Origin: Gentiana macrophylla
Lineage: Eukaryota; Streptophyta; Magnoliopsida; Gentianales; Gentianaceae
NCBI GenBank assembly: GCA_026214975.1
Contig: CM047810.1
Location: 39,504,806 to 39,568,805 of the forward strand
Length of the DNA: 64,000 nt
Reading direction: 5' to 3'
Below the pieces are notes generated by a model, which was not told where the DNA came from, did not search any database, and saw only the letters and a program-made list of their open reading frames with translations. Shown here piece after piece: positions 11,314-22,239 of this stretch. Each line of letters opens with the position of its first letter. The stretch's first letter is position 1. The translations under genes were made by a program, and so were the position numbers.

Positions 11314-13195
11314 TGATGTATAACATTTATATGATAAAAATTACGATGTTTTATATACGTTATCGACTCTTTTTATATAAAATATAATAAAATATAACGA
11401 TAATCTTATAAAATATTAATAGCTATGAATAAATCTAAATACTATAAAAATCTAGTAAAAATGATAAAAAGTTATAAATTTTGTACCGGGTTAATAACCG
11501 GAGTATCGTGTCGATTCACGTGGGTATTTTTGGTATTTCTGGACCTTAGGTAAACCAAGACCCAGTGACGACATTTTATGGAGTAAAATCATATCTTTTG
11601 AAGGAATAAAGGAAGTGCCACGAGATTTAAAGTTCAAGTGGATCAGTGGTTCGTGACGCCATATCAAGTTATATTTTCAACGAACGAATGGCCCAGTAAA
11701 AAGGCATTTTCTGAAAAAGAAGTCTTCATGGAAGTTGTAGATCTCCTCAAGAGCTTTCCAACGCATCTTGAATTATGTCATTTGGAGATCCAGAGCTCAA
11801 GTTATGATTTTATCAAGTTTCGGATTAAGATTGGAAAAAAATCTATCCGGATCGATCCGGATTTACCTCGGATCGATCCGAGGAAGCATAATGATTAGCC
11901 AGCATGTGGCCCTGCAGAGAATAATCCTGGGATAATATTTTTATTCCCGGATCGATCCGGCCCTTTCTGGATCGATCCGGCAAGAAAAAAAATTGCCTAT
12001 AAAAGAAGCGTAGATCGAGCACAAAAAGTACCAAATATATTTCTTTTACCTCTTTTTAGTAGTAGTAGTATGTATATATATAGGCCTTATGCCATAAATA
12101 AAGTAGTATCGTCATAATGCTCGAGAAATTATCGGAAGATCAATGTTGTTGAAGTTGTTGTAGCATCCAGATTTAATACGACTTTTCGATCCAATCGTTG
12201 TAATCGGGTAAAATTTCTAAAGTATTTATGTTTATTATATTTGTTTTTATCTTTTAGTATAATGTTAGTAGGCTAAATCTAATAACTAGCCAAAGTTATG
12301 TAATTGTTTTATTTCGATCTTTTCGGTAAAGGAATGTTGTCTAAGTAAAATTGAATAAAATTGAGCTAATTGAATCTTTTCTATTAATAAAGTTTGACTT
12401 GAAAGAATTTATAATCTAATTATGAATTGGCGCCTCGTAATTAAGTTATGAACTCGTTAATAGAAAAACCGGAGGGTAAAAATTGGCCGAGTGAAAGCGT
12501 GACAACGGAATCAGCTTCCTATTCGAAGCGATTTGTCCTAAAAGATAAATCTTATTAAAACTTGTACTCAAGATCGTAATAATGTTAAAATCATCGATTA
12601 ATTGAAACTTAAACCGGAAAGTTGAATCGCCCGGCCTTGACAACCGGAGCCTTTAAATAAAATTGACCGTTTGTGAACGGAATGACTCCTTTTATTCAAA
12701 GGTAGAATCGTCTTCGGGACCTGCTCGGAAAAACCATAACAGATTGTGGATTTGGGTGATGACAATGGACATATGACAATTTCACACACCCTAATGTGAG
12801 GGCGAATTGTTAACCTTGAGTGGCCGTTTCATTTACTCAATTGAACCTAAAGATCGAGCACATTCCATTCATTTGAAAGATCGTATAAATCAATTATATA
12901 AACTTTATTAGTTCTCTAATAATATATTTGGCATCTATATATTTATATCTATATATATACTTTGCAACTTATGCACATCTATATATATTTATATATCTAT
13001 ATATATTATATTAGAATAAAATTTTAATTTACGTATTTATTTTATGTTGACTAGAATAGTAATGATCCGTGTTATAAAATTGCGGTTTAGATCGAGTTAA
13101 TAAAAGCTCTTTGGTGTTTAACCACACTTAGAAGAATTACAAAGTTCCCTCGAGGATACGATACTCGACTCACCATACTAGCACTACTGATTTGA
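11314..13195 (+). repeat. 3' LTR of the Athila-like element
   Basis: It begins TGATGTATAAC immediately after the polypurine tract. It contains two palindrome pairs (11848-11979), a TATA box (TATAAAAG at 11998), a likely start and R region, and near 13140-13190 the U5-type signature AGTTCCCTCGAGGATACGAT...ACTCGACTCACCA seen at the ends of many plant gypsy LTRs. The right end is approximate, and no target duplication can be checked because the 5' end is outside the window. Confidence 0.5.
11848..12005 (+). promoter_or_regulatory. U3 paired palindromes and TATA box
   Basis: CGGATCGATCCG at 11848 and 11869 (21 bp apart), and at 11948 and 11968 (20 bp apart, the last with T in place of the first C). 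TATAAAAG follows at 11998, 19 bp after the last palindrome. This position is typical of a proximal promoter element; the binding factor is unknown. Confidence 0.7.
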
Positions 13196-13238
13196 CCCGA
13201 TCTGGCTGCCGGTTAGGACTCAGATTAGCACTAGAAAA

Positions 13239-13484
13239 GGCCACGTCAAACACCATCCACTTGGTGTTCTTTGGGAGACACACGTTGGAAGGCGGTGGTT
13301 GCTCAATCACGTGTTCAAGGAGCCTTTTCATCTTGGAGTTAAGCACCATAAAAAGGTAGGCTCCTAAACCCCTTGTAGATTTAGATCTTAAATTTATGTT
13401 TTTTGTTTCGTTTGAGATCTAGATCGATGATCCATTGCGTAATCGGGTCAATCTATGATTGATCCGACGATATTACATCTAACA
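13239..13484 (+). repeat. copia LTR 3'-end remnant
   Basis: It aligns by eye with 54340-54597 of the copia LTR described below: both have AACACCATCCAC.TGGTG, GAGACACACGTTGGAAG, GCACCATAAAAAGGT, TGCGTAATCGGG and end in CGATATTACATC.TA-CA. Only the last part of an LTR is left; the left side is cut by the gypsy LTR region. Confidence 0.7.
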
Positions 13485-13720
13485 TTACCTGCAGACCAAA
13501 TCTTGTCCAAAGCTGGTCTACATCTTGGGAGAGGCCCTAAAAATGGAAGCACCAAAGTCCTTTGGAAACTTTTCAAACATTTCCCAACTGTCTGACATCA
13601 GCGATGTCGACAAAAAGAACTGCAAAGCGATTGCCGCCAAGGTCATCTCCACTGTCAGGACTCAGGAGACACAACAACAAATCGGCAACAGGAAACACCA
13701 TCTTCCACGGGATTATATGT
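13485..13720 (+). other. unrecognised open stretch
   Basis: The + frame from 13525 reads GEALKMEAPKSFGNFSNIS and continues to 13770. It is less AT-rich than its surroundings and could be a captured gene piece, but no family was recognised. It sits between the copia LTR end and the inverted coatomer fragment. Confidence 0.25.
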
Positions 13721-13744
13721 ATAAAAAAAATGAGTCAAATCATC

Positions 13745-13935
13745 TGATGATGCAGTACCCTCGGAACTGATTTTGTCTATGATCTGCAAGTGTAGCAGCA
13801 ACCGTTTTTGGATGGTGCGGTATTTTGAGGGCAAGATGTATGGAACAAGTGTACCAAAAAGCTGGGGAAGACTCTCGCCATTCAATAAAGCATTACGGAT
13901 TTTTGCATAGCATCAATCTTTATAGATTTATATCA
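13745..13935 (-). pseudogene. coatomer subunit beta fragment, inverted copy
   Basis: Read on -, this encodes a piece of the N-terminal adaptin-like region of beta-COP, a subunit of the COPI coat acting in Golgi-to-ER transport: KIDAMQKSVML, then (with a frameshift) NGESLPQLF, YILPS and an LHLQIIDKISSEGT block. No introns are visible. Its sequence is the reverse complement of 14275-14480 with many mismatches, so the two fragments form an imperfect inverted repeat with a spacer of roughly 340 bp. Coding after the SSDD motif is lost. Confidence 0.75.
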
Positions 13936-14218
13936 CTTTTAAGCCCTTCTGTAATTTTAAGTTTCTTATCTTTTACATCTGGAGAAAATTTTGTTTGTGT
14001 ATTATCATTGAAAATCATTTCTACTGTCTGCATATGTTCGTGTATTGTTTCGGCCTGACGCACCGATTGTTGTGAGGTTATGTGCATGTAAATTAGCTCT
14101 ATAATTTTTTAGATTAGTCAATTAGTTCATAACTGTTCTAATTCTCCATCAGTGCCTCTGCTTTACAAGAGATTTGTTGGTTTGGTCCTTGATTTGTATG
14201 ATAAAGTCCACTGAATTT

Positions 14219-14972
14219 TAGATTTTAGGGAAGTAGAGAAGTCTTGTACTAAGCAAATGGCCGATGAAATTCCGGAAGGTTTTAGAAGCGATGATATATC
14301 TGTAAAGATTGATGCTATGCAAAAATCGATAATGCTTCTATTGAATGGGAGAGTCTTCCCCAGATTTTCAATAAACTTGTTCGATACATCTTGCCCTCGG
14401 AAGACCACACCGTTTAGAAACTCTTGATGCTATATTTTCAGATCAATGACAAAATCGGTCCCGAGGGTACTGGCTTACTGCCGTACTGCATCAAATGACT
14501 TGATAGAGATTCTCAGGCTTAATCTTGACTATCGTCGGCCACATTGAGGTTTTTATGCTCCTTGAATGAGGTTCAAATCATTGAGCCTTTAATCAAATTT
14601 ATTTTGTCAGACTTGAGTCATAAATATCCGTTTGTAAGGAGGAAAGCAATTCTTGCCCTCACGTCAATTTATAGACTCCTTCAGCAGCGTGACCGTATTC
14701 TGGCTGATGCACTCGAGAGGATTAAGGAGATTCTCTCAGCTGAGAAGGATCCAAGTGTGAAAAGGCATGCGTTTCTGATGCTTGGCGATTGTGCGGAAGA
14801 CTGTACTATCGATTACCCGTTCACTCATGTTGACACTCATAGTGTGTCTGACTGGGGAGAGTTGCTTCGCACGGGTCGCTTCAATGTGGTTTTACATAAA
14901 CAGTCGGCAGAAGCTAATGAAATCAAAGCCAAGGCTCAATCTCTACTAGATAACCCGTTGAAAGATGGTGTT
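14219..14972 (+). pseudogene. coatomer subunit beta (beta-COP) pseudogene
   Basis: N-terminal part of beta-COP without visible introns. It has ISVKIDAMQKSIMLLLNG, then shifted YILPSEDHT and a YFQINDK piece, stops near 14500, then a long open segment (14544-14987) with RFLCSLNEVQIIEPLIKF, HKYPFVRRKAILALTSIY, SAEKDPSVKRHAFLMLGDC and HVDTHSVSDWGELL. These match the HEAT-like repeats of plant beta-COP in order. After WGELL the sequence no longer resembles beta-COP (VVLHKQSAEANEIKAKAQ), so the copy is chimeric or diverged there. A copia element begins at 14978, directly after this tail. Frameshifts make it non-functional. Confidence 0.8.
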
Positions 14973-14977
14973 AATAG

Positions 14978-15239
14978 TGTTAGATAATGTTTATTTATCT
15001 TTGATCTAGTGCTAATTCTTTTTCTTTAGCTCTAGTTCTCTAGTTTTTCTTCTAAGAATGACTAATGAACAGTAAACTATTTTTTCTGTTCATTAGCCGT
15101 TGGAAGCTGTCTGCCTTTGTTTATAGCTGTTGGAGGCTTTTCTATATATTGTAATCAACTCCTTTCATACCCGATAAGGAGTTTTAATCTATTGAAAGAG
15201 TTTTTCCTTTCTTTCCTCTCTCTTTTATCTATTTCTACA
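14978..15239 (+). repeat. copia 5' LTR (262 bp)
   Basis: Begins TGTTAGATAATG and ends CTATTTCTACA, directly followed by the primer-binding site. It contains a TATA-like CTATATATTG at about 15143 and CT-rich sequence before the end. Confidence 0.85.
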
Positions 15240-15252
15240 TGGTATCAGAGCC
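15240..15252 (+). promoter_or_regulatory. primer-binding site for initiator tRNA-Met
   Basis: TGGTATCAGAGCC, complementary to the 3' end of plant initiator methionine tRNA, directly after the LTR. Confidence 0.9.
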
Positions 15253-15289
15253 TGTTCACACCAAAACTCTGTAATTCTTCTGTTTAAAA

Positions 15290-16190
15290 ATGTCTACTAA
15301 GCATTCTTCAGAGGTCAACTCAAGGGAAGAAGCCCCAAATCCTTCTTCCTGGACCACTGAACCCTCTATAATGTCATTTTCCACTCATAAACTCAATGGT
15401 GATAACTATCTCCAGTGGTCTAGATCCATCAGACTCCTTATCACTGGGAGGGACAAGGAAGAATTCCTTACTGGAGAAAGCAAAGCACCAGAGAAAGGTC
15501 AACCCAACTACAAGAAGTGGAGGGTTGACAACAGCCAAGTCATGGCAATTCTTCTGGGTCTATGACCCCTGACACTGCTGAGAACTTCATTCTCATGGAC
15601 ACTGCTGAGGAGATATGGAATGGGGCTACTGAGTTATATTCAAAAAATGAGAATATCTCTGTTGCCTATGAGATTGAAGCTAAGGTACAAGATATGAAGC
15701 AAGGTGATCTCAGTGTCACCCTGTTCTACAACTCTCTGTCTAAGTCTTGGCAACAGCTTGACAGCTTGGAAAATATTTCCTGGCAGTCTGCTGATGATGC
15801 AAAGACTTATAAGTCTTTGAAAAATCAAAGAAGAGTCTACAAGTTCCTGATGGGACTTAACACTAACCTTGATGATGTGAGGGGGAGAATTCTAAGTAAA
15901 AAAGCTATCCCCTCTATCAAAGAGGTCTTTGCTGAAGTGAAACATGAAGAGAGTAGGAGGAAGCTCATGTTGAGTAGTAATACTCCTCCAACATCTCTGG
16001 AAAACAGTGCTATTTTCACTAAGAGTACATCACAATCTCAGTTCAATCAAAATCAGAAACAAAAGTACACAAGGCCTGTCTGTGATCATTGTTAAAAAAC
16101 TGACCATACAAGGGAGACTTGCTGGAAACTCCATGGCAAGCCTCCTAATTGGAAACCTAAGAATTATGAAAATTACGCTTGAAACTTGCT
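15290..16190 (+). pseudogene. copia gag pseudogene
   Basis: Capsid and nucleocapsid. It starts at ATG 15290 (MSTKHSSEVNSREEAP) and has the copia gag words KLNGDNYLQWSRSIRLLI, YKKWRVDNSQVMAILLG and a YKFLMGLNTNLDDVRGRIL block. A one-base loss at about 15558 shifts the frame at LLGL/MTPDTAENF. The CCHC zinc knuckle (CDHC-x4-H-x4-C, at about 16080-16120) carries an in-frame TAA right after its second Cys, so the nucleic-acid-binding knuckle would be truncated. Confidence 0.9.
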
Positions 16191-18125
16191 ACCATTGAGA
16201 GCGTGGAGTGCAAAACTAAGTTTAGTAAAAAGCAAATTGAGGCTCTGAAAAAGCTTCTAACTGCTCAAACTCCTCAAACCACTGCTCCTCAAGGGACTGC
16301 AACAATGGCTAATGCAGGTGTGTGCTTTAATGCTTATACCAGTAATCATGTAATTAAAAATATATGGCTTGTTGATTCAGGGGCCTCCAGTCATATGACT
16401 GGAAACCCTGAACTTTTTATAAAAATCACCAAGTGTGAATCTCCACACACTGTAAAGATTGCTGATGGGACTTCTTCCTAAGTCTCTGGCACAGGGGATG
16501 TTGCCATTAGTGAACAAATAACACTAAAGAATGTCCTTTATGTTCCGAACTTGCAATGTAATATATAGTCTGTTAGTAAACTTGTAAATGACTCAAATTG
16601 TGCTGTTTTGTTTCACTCTAATGGCTGCAAGTTTCAGGATTTATGCTCCAAGAGGGTGATTGGCAGTGCTAAGGCTTATTCTGGGCTGTTTGTTTTCAAG
16701 ACTCACTTCATTGACAAGTTTTTTGAGGATATTCCTAGAGGCCTAGCTAGTTTTAACAGTTTTGTTTCCAATTGTAATCAGATTATGTTACTACATTATA
16801 GGCTTGGTCATCCTAATTTTTTCTATATGAAAATTTTGTATCCTGGTCTTTTTAATGGAAAGAAAATTTCTGATCTTCATTGTGAAGTGTGTCAACTTGC
16901 TAAGCATATTAGGTCTGTATTTCCTTGTGGGGGTTATACTCCTTCTAAACCTTTTTCCTTAATACATAGTGACATATGGGGTCCCTTTAAGAAGACTACA
17001 ACATCTGGAAAAAGATAGTTTGTAAGCTTCATAGATGACCACAACAGAGTCACTTGGCTGTTTCTCTTGGAGGAGAAGTCTGAAGTGGGTGGAGAATTCT
17101 GTGCCATGATCAGAAATCAGTTTGCCACTAAAGTTCAAATACTAAAAACTGATAATGGCACAGAATATTTTGAAAAATCTCTCACTCAGTTCTTCTCTGA
17201 ACAAGGGATAGTTCACCTTAGTACTTGTGTTGATACACCCCAATAAAATGGGGTAGCAGAAAAGGCACCTTTTGGACGTGGCCAGAAGCCCTATGCATGT
17301 TCCTAAATACCTATGGGGAGAAGCTGTTCTTACAGCTACTTACTTGATTAACAGGATGCCCTCAAGGGTCCTAAGTTTCAAAACCCCAATAGGAGTGCTC
17401 AAAGAAAGCTACCCTACATCTCAACTCTTTGGTAGTCTCCTCATAAGAGTGTTTGGAAGTGCATGTTTTATACATGTCCACTCCCAACACAGGGGTAAAC
17501 TTGATCCCAGATCATTGAAATGTGTTTCTGTTGGGTACTCCTCCACAAAAAAGGGGTACAAATGCTACTGACCTACTACAAGGAAAATGTACACCACTAT
17601 GGATGTTACATTCTCTGAAAATGTGTCATACTACAACACTCTGATTCAGGGGGAGGGATTTGATGAATATCACAACTCTTGGAACATGATTGTTCCAGGA
17701 GATGGTGACAATCACAATCCAAACCCTAAAGACAAAGAGAATGAAACTACTTTCCCTGAAACAAGGAACATGGAACAGAGTGATTCTGGCCCTACCAATC
17801 AAATAAGTGAACCTAACATAATTGTGTATACCAGAAAAAGGAAAGCTGCACACCAAAATCCTGAGATCTCTGAAAATGATCTCAGTTCTGAGAACGGATC
17901 ACTTAATGAGGTACAAACTGATAATGAAACTGGAGAATCCTCAGACACTGACAAGTCTGAGGACTCTACTGAACAAACTGAATATGATGAAAGGCCTATA
18001 GCACAAAGGAAGGGTACAAGGAAGTGTACTGCACACCTCTTGTACAACTTCATGCCCTATGATCAACTTCCACCTCAGTTTCATGGCTTCACCTACAGCC
18101 TGGACAATATTAACATTCCAAGAAT
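16191..18125 (+). pseudogene. copia protease and integrase pseudogene
   Basis: Protease active site WLVDSGASSHMTG near 16360. The pre-integrase region has LLHYRLGHPNF and C-E-V-C-Q-L-A-K-H. Integrase core residues are visible in HSDIWGPF (16965), TDNGTEYF (17150) and TPQ-stop-NGVAE (17240). A small deletion plus frameshift after NGVAE leads into the next frame: LLDVARSPMHVPKYLWGEA, YLINRMPSRVL, GSACFIHVH. Four stops (near 16480, 16568, 17017 and 17245) fall where related elements have Gln, Leu or Trp. An acidic linker rich in Ser, Glu and Asp (17760-18000) separates integrase from RT. Confidence 0.9.
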
Positions 18126-19643
18126 GTGTATGATGCTATGAAAGCCCCAGAATGGAGGGCTGCACTTAAAGAAGAAATGGATGCTCTCATAAAGAATAAA
18201 ACTTGGAGCATCACTGCATTACCAAAAGAGAAACATAATGTGGGTTGTAAGTGGATTTTCACTGTTAAATACAATGCTAATGGGACTCTGAATAGGTATA
18301 AAGCTAATCTAGTGGCCAAGGGTTTCACTCAATCCTATGGGATTGATTATCATGAAACCTTTGCCCCTGTTGCCAAGCTAAATACAATCAGAATCCTTAT
18401 GAGCATTGTGGTTAACCTTGGCTGGTCTCTCGCCCAACTGGATGTAAATAATGCTTTTATTTATGGGGACATCCAAGAGGAAGTCTACATGCATCTCCCC
18501 CCTGGATTTGAGAACCTAGGGGAGAAAGGGACTGTTTGCAAACTACAAAGGTCTCTCTATGGACTCAAACAGTCCCCAAGAGCATGGTTTGGTAGATTCA
18601 CTACTTTTATGAAGAAAAATGGGTTTAATCAATGCCATTCAGACCACACTTTGTTCACAAAGTTCAAATCTGGAAAAACTACTGTGTTAGTAGTGTATGT
18701 GGATGATATCATCTTAACAGGAGATGATAATGATGAGATCAAGAACATTAAATATGTTCTAGCCTCTGAGTTTGAAATTAAGAACTTAGGGAATCTGAAA
18801 TACTTCCTTGGCATGGAAATTGCTAGAAATTCTGAGGGCATTTCCATATCCCAAAGAAAGTATACCCTAGATCTCCTAAAAGAGACTGGTATGCTAGGTT
18901 GCAAACCTGCAGAAACACCTGTTGAACCTGGTCTAAAACTGGGAAATGAACCTGATAGTCCTCTTGTGGACAAAGGAAGATATCAAAGGCTTGTTGGAAG
19001 GCTTATTTACCCATCACATACAAGACCTCACATTTGTATTGCTGTAGGTTTTGTCAGCCAATTTATGCATGAACCTACTGAAAGACATATGCAGGCGGCT
19101 GAGAGAATCCTCAGATTTCTCAAGAAGAATCCTGGACAAGGGCTTCTCTTCAAAAGGATACATCAAGAGGGGTAAAGATCTACACTGATGCTGATTATGC
19201 TGGGGACCAAACCAATGGAAGGTCAACTACAGGATACTGTACTTATGTTTGGGGCAATCTCACCACATAAGAAACAACATGTTTTTTCAAGGAGCAGTGC
19301 AGAATCAGAATTAAGGGCATTGGCTCTTGGTGTTTGTGAAGGAATATGGGTGCAAAGGGTGCTTAATGAACTAGGTTTCAAAAGTCCTGAACCTGTTCAA
19401 ATCCTATGTGACAACACTTCTGCCCTAAGTATTGCTGAAAATCCTACTCATCATGACAAGACCAAACACGTTGAAGTGGATAGACATTTCCTAAGGGAAA
19501 AGGTGGACAATGGGGACATAACTCTTATTCATGTGAAGACTCAAGATCAAGTTGCTGATGTTCTTACAAAATCTGTGTCTACACAAGTGTTTAACCATCA
19601 TCGCTCCAAGTTTGGCTGCATCAATATCTACAAGGAGTTTTAA
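18126..19643 (+). pseudogene. copia reverse transcriptase and RNase H, nearly intact
   Basis: RT is open from 18126 to 19175 with WRAALKEEMDALIKNKTW, KWIFTVKYNANG, ETFAPVAKLNTIRIL, QLDVNNAFIYGD and the catalytic box VVYVDDIILTG. RNase H starts in YTDADYAGD (near 19180). A frameshift at about 19175 and a second near 19260 move it between frames. The end is intact: SRSSAESELRALA, NPTHHDKTKHVEVDRHFLRE, then VADVLTKS. The coding end at 19643 runs into the 64-bp remnant of the 3' LTR. Confidence 0.92.
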
Positions 19644-19695
19644 TCTATTGAAAGAGTTTTTCCTTTCTTTCCTCTCTCTTTTATCTATTTCTACA
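19632..19695 (+). repeat. truncated copia 3' LTR (64 bp)
   Basis: Identical to 15176-15239 over 64 bases and fused directly to the end of the RNase H reading frame, so the polypurine tract and the first ~198 bp of the LTR are gone. Confidence 0.9.
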
Positions 19696-20911
19696 TAACC
19701 CCGTCAATTTAATCCTCTCGAGCGACAGAAGGGTAAATTTATGTTTCTTGTACTTCATGAGAAGATTTTATTTCTATGTAATGGGGTTTATATCAATATG
19801 GTGGTATATTTTGCAGTTGGATTGGCTGAGATGGAAAAAATACGTCTGTGAGAGAGATTTGGGATCGTTGCAAGAGAACAAACACAAAATGGAGGAGGCC
19901 GTAACGGGTAATCATCTGACAACTGCTTTGCTGCTGGTTTTGTAGCTTGTTTTTCGTAATGGGGGTTACTTCTTCTTATGCTAAGCTCTTGCATCCCCAA
20001 TGCATACAAATTATTTGTTTGGTCAATGGGGTGATTCAAATCTTAAAATCATTGTTGTTATTTAAAGGTGCTGAAAAAGTTATAGATATTGGTTTTGAGG
20101 TCATTGCATTACATGCATTTATTTCTGATCTTAATTTGTCTGGTAGAAATGTGCAATTTTCCATATTTAGTCGGGATAGGATGATTAGAAAAGTTGACCG
20201 GAAATTTCTTGTTTATGGAAAACTGAATGTGATTTGATTTTTTGTACCATACAATCCACTAGGTGATAATATGCGTGTGTGTGTGTGTGTGTGTGTTTTT
20301 CCACTCTGTAACTTGACTGTTGCCTTCTATTGTAAACTATGCTCTCTCTGTGTTTGGCATTCTATTGTTGTGCTACTTTAACCTAACAATACCTTAATTT
20401 TGCTAAACAGTGAGGAAAATGCTTTTCTTGTTTAATTTATCTACCGGAAGGTATTTTGTTTGAGTGTTGGACAAATTGACCTTCCTTCCATACATGTGTA
20501 GAAGGTCTTTGTACCATTTCCAAACTTTGTTTAGGTCTTCTTTTTCATGCTTTATAGATAGTATTCAAAATTCTATTTTTAGTCTTCTTTATAGATACTA
20601 TGAACTGAAGAAAAGGAGGAGGAATTTGAAATCGAAATAGGGAAAGAGGGTAGTAGGGGACAAAGAAACATTATATATATATATATAATTTCGGGTTTTC
20701 ACCTAAGAAAGACCTGCTAGCATTATTGTACTTGAATTTGAAATTAAGTATGCCTTCTGCTTTTAATACTTTGATTGTCATTTTGGGTTCCATTATATGT
20801 GTTGGTTAATGACTAAAAATCCTTGTCCTATGGTGTTTTTTTCTTTTCTTTTTTGAATCAGTTCCTCGGTCAGTTAATGACGAACATATATATATGCTAA
20901 CGCTGGTGCAG
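19696..20911 (+). other. noncoding stretch upstream of IMP4 pseudogene
   Basis: No recognisable gene. It contains a (TG)n microsatellite at 20274-20295 and a T-rich tract. Open stretches at 19748-19945 and 19947-20237 show no known domain. It may be intron or upstream sequence of the IMP4 pseudogene. Confidence 0.4.
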
Positions 20912-21697
20912 TAGATCTTAAAATTTTGCTCACAACATCACTTAATCCCAGTGCTTATTTGACCCAATTTGTTAAGGTAATAGAATTTATTGATGATTTG
21001 ATATGGAGGCGAGTATTGAAATGTAATTTTCTTTTATCCATTCACAGGAATCGGACTTTGTCTTTCAATTCCTAACACACAATGGACGAATTGTGATGTC
21101 CAGGTTGGTTTGTCTTTTATATAGAAATATGAATTACATAAATTCCCCAACTTCAAGCACGTTCTTTGTTGCCATTTAGTAGGGATGCACTACATATGGA
21201 CACTTGGTCTTTGATGAAGGATTAAGTAAAGTTCAAAAATTTGTTAGTTTCGTTTTACTTTTTCAGGTTATTGCTTTATGATTATTAAAGTTTCTGTTTG
21301 ATCAAATTCAAAAGGATTATTTTGTACTCTGCATTCAGAAAGTGGGGTTTTTGTGGGCTTAGATACACTAGATACATTTTACTCTATAAAAGATTCGAGT
21401 TAAATTGCAGAGCTCAGGATTTCACAGATGTCATTTATGTTCACGAGCATGATGGTGTACCTCATAGTGTCTGGTTATAAGCCATCTACCTTTTGGTCGA
21501 ACGGCTCTTTTTGCATTGTACAATGTGGTAAAGTTTCTAAACTTTTTGTCTGAAAAATGTGTTTATTGTTCTTTTTCGTGTTAAGTTTTTGTTTGATAAC
21601 TCAAACGTGCAGGTGACAAGGCACGGAATTAACAACAGAGAAATTGTACAGACCATGTCTCAAAGTCTACCCCCATTACTAAGGTGAAATTTTGCTA

Positions 21698-21966
21698 CCG
21701 CACTATATTTGTGGAAGCTGATGGTAACCTCTTTTGTCATGTCCATTATTTCTGTTTTGTGAGAATCTATCTTGGCTCTGTTAATTCTGTTTTGTGAGAA
21801 TGTATCTTGGCTGATTTTTCGTATGAAGCCTTCTGCGCTGAGAATTTTTTTACTGCATTATATTTGTGGAAGCTGATGGTAACCTCTTTTGTCATGTCCG
21901 TTATTTCTGTTTTGTCTGTTTTGTGACTTGGCTGCTTTTTCATATAAAGCCTTCTGCTCTGAGAAT
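21698..21966 (+). repeat. direct duplication inside IMP4 intron
   Basis: TATATTTGTGGAAGCTGATG with its following ~130 bp occurs at about 21703 and again at about 21859. Both copies continue into CTTTTGTCATGTCC and end in AAGCCTTCTGC.CTGAGAAT. Confidence 0.85.
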
Positions 21967-22239
21967 AGTAATCCTTCGTGATTAATCATAGGAATATCCA
22001 CATATGCATAGTTATCTTCATCTTCTGGAAAAAAAAAACCCTTTAATATGGTTAGTGTGATTTATGAGACTTAAAATTGGCACGTTGTGCACTAACAATG
22101 ATGCTACTTTGTAAATTTTTGCCCTGGTTTACATTCTTCTCCCCTATCACCTTCTTCACCTCTTTCAACTTAAGGTTTTTTAAGGTTCTTTTTTACTACT
22201 ATTCATTTCTGACGTTGTGTGCAGCTTAGGTGAAAGGAC

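Larger units (their letters stand above)
1..13195 (+). mobile_element. Athila-like Ty3/gypsy retrotransposon, 5' end outside window
   Basis: A long decayed gypsy element read on +. In order it holds gag, an aspartic protease with the D-L-G-A-S active site typical of Athila/Tat elements, reverse transcriptase, RNase H, integrase, two accessory 'env-like' ORFs, a long noncoding 3' region, a polypurine tract at 11300-11312 and a 3' LTR from 11314. Every coding region has frameshifts and stops, so the copy is not autonomous. The 5' LTR is not in the window. The right border is set only approximately, by the start of unrelated copia LTR sequence near 13239. Family assignment rests on the protease motif, the accessory ORFs after integrase and the large internal size (over 11 kb). 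Confidence 0.8.
14978..19695 (+). mobile_element. Ty1/copia retrotransposon (Ale-like), 3' LTR mostly deleted
   Basis: Layout: 5' LTR 14978-15239, initiator-Met primer-binding site 15240-15252, gag, protease, integrase, RT and RNase H, then only the last 64 bp of the 3' LTR (19632-19695). The 64 bp match the 5' LTR end (15176-15239) base for base, so the insertion is young or the LTRs were homogenised. The polypurine tract and about 200 bp of the 3' LTR are missing. The flanks (AATAG before, TAACC after) do not form a target duplication. Coding is broken by several stops and frameshifts. The short LTR and the KHVEVDRHFLREKV end of RNase H fit the Ale/Retrofit group. Confidence 0.9.

Noticed and set aside
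19748..20237. Upstream exons of IMP4
   Set aside because: The open stretches do not resemble the basic, Arg/Lys-rich IMP4 N-terminus, so they were left unassigned.
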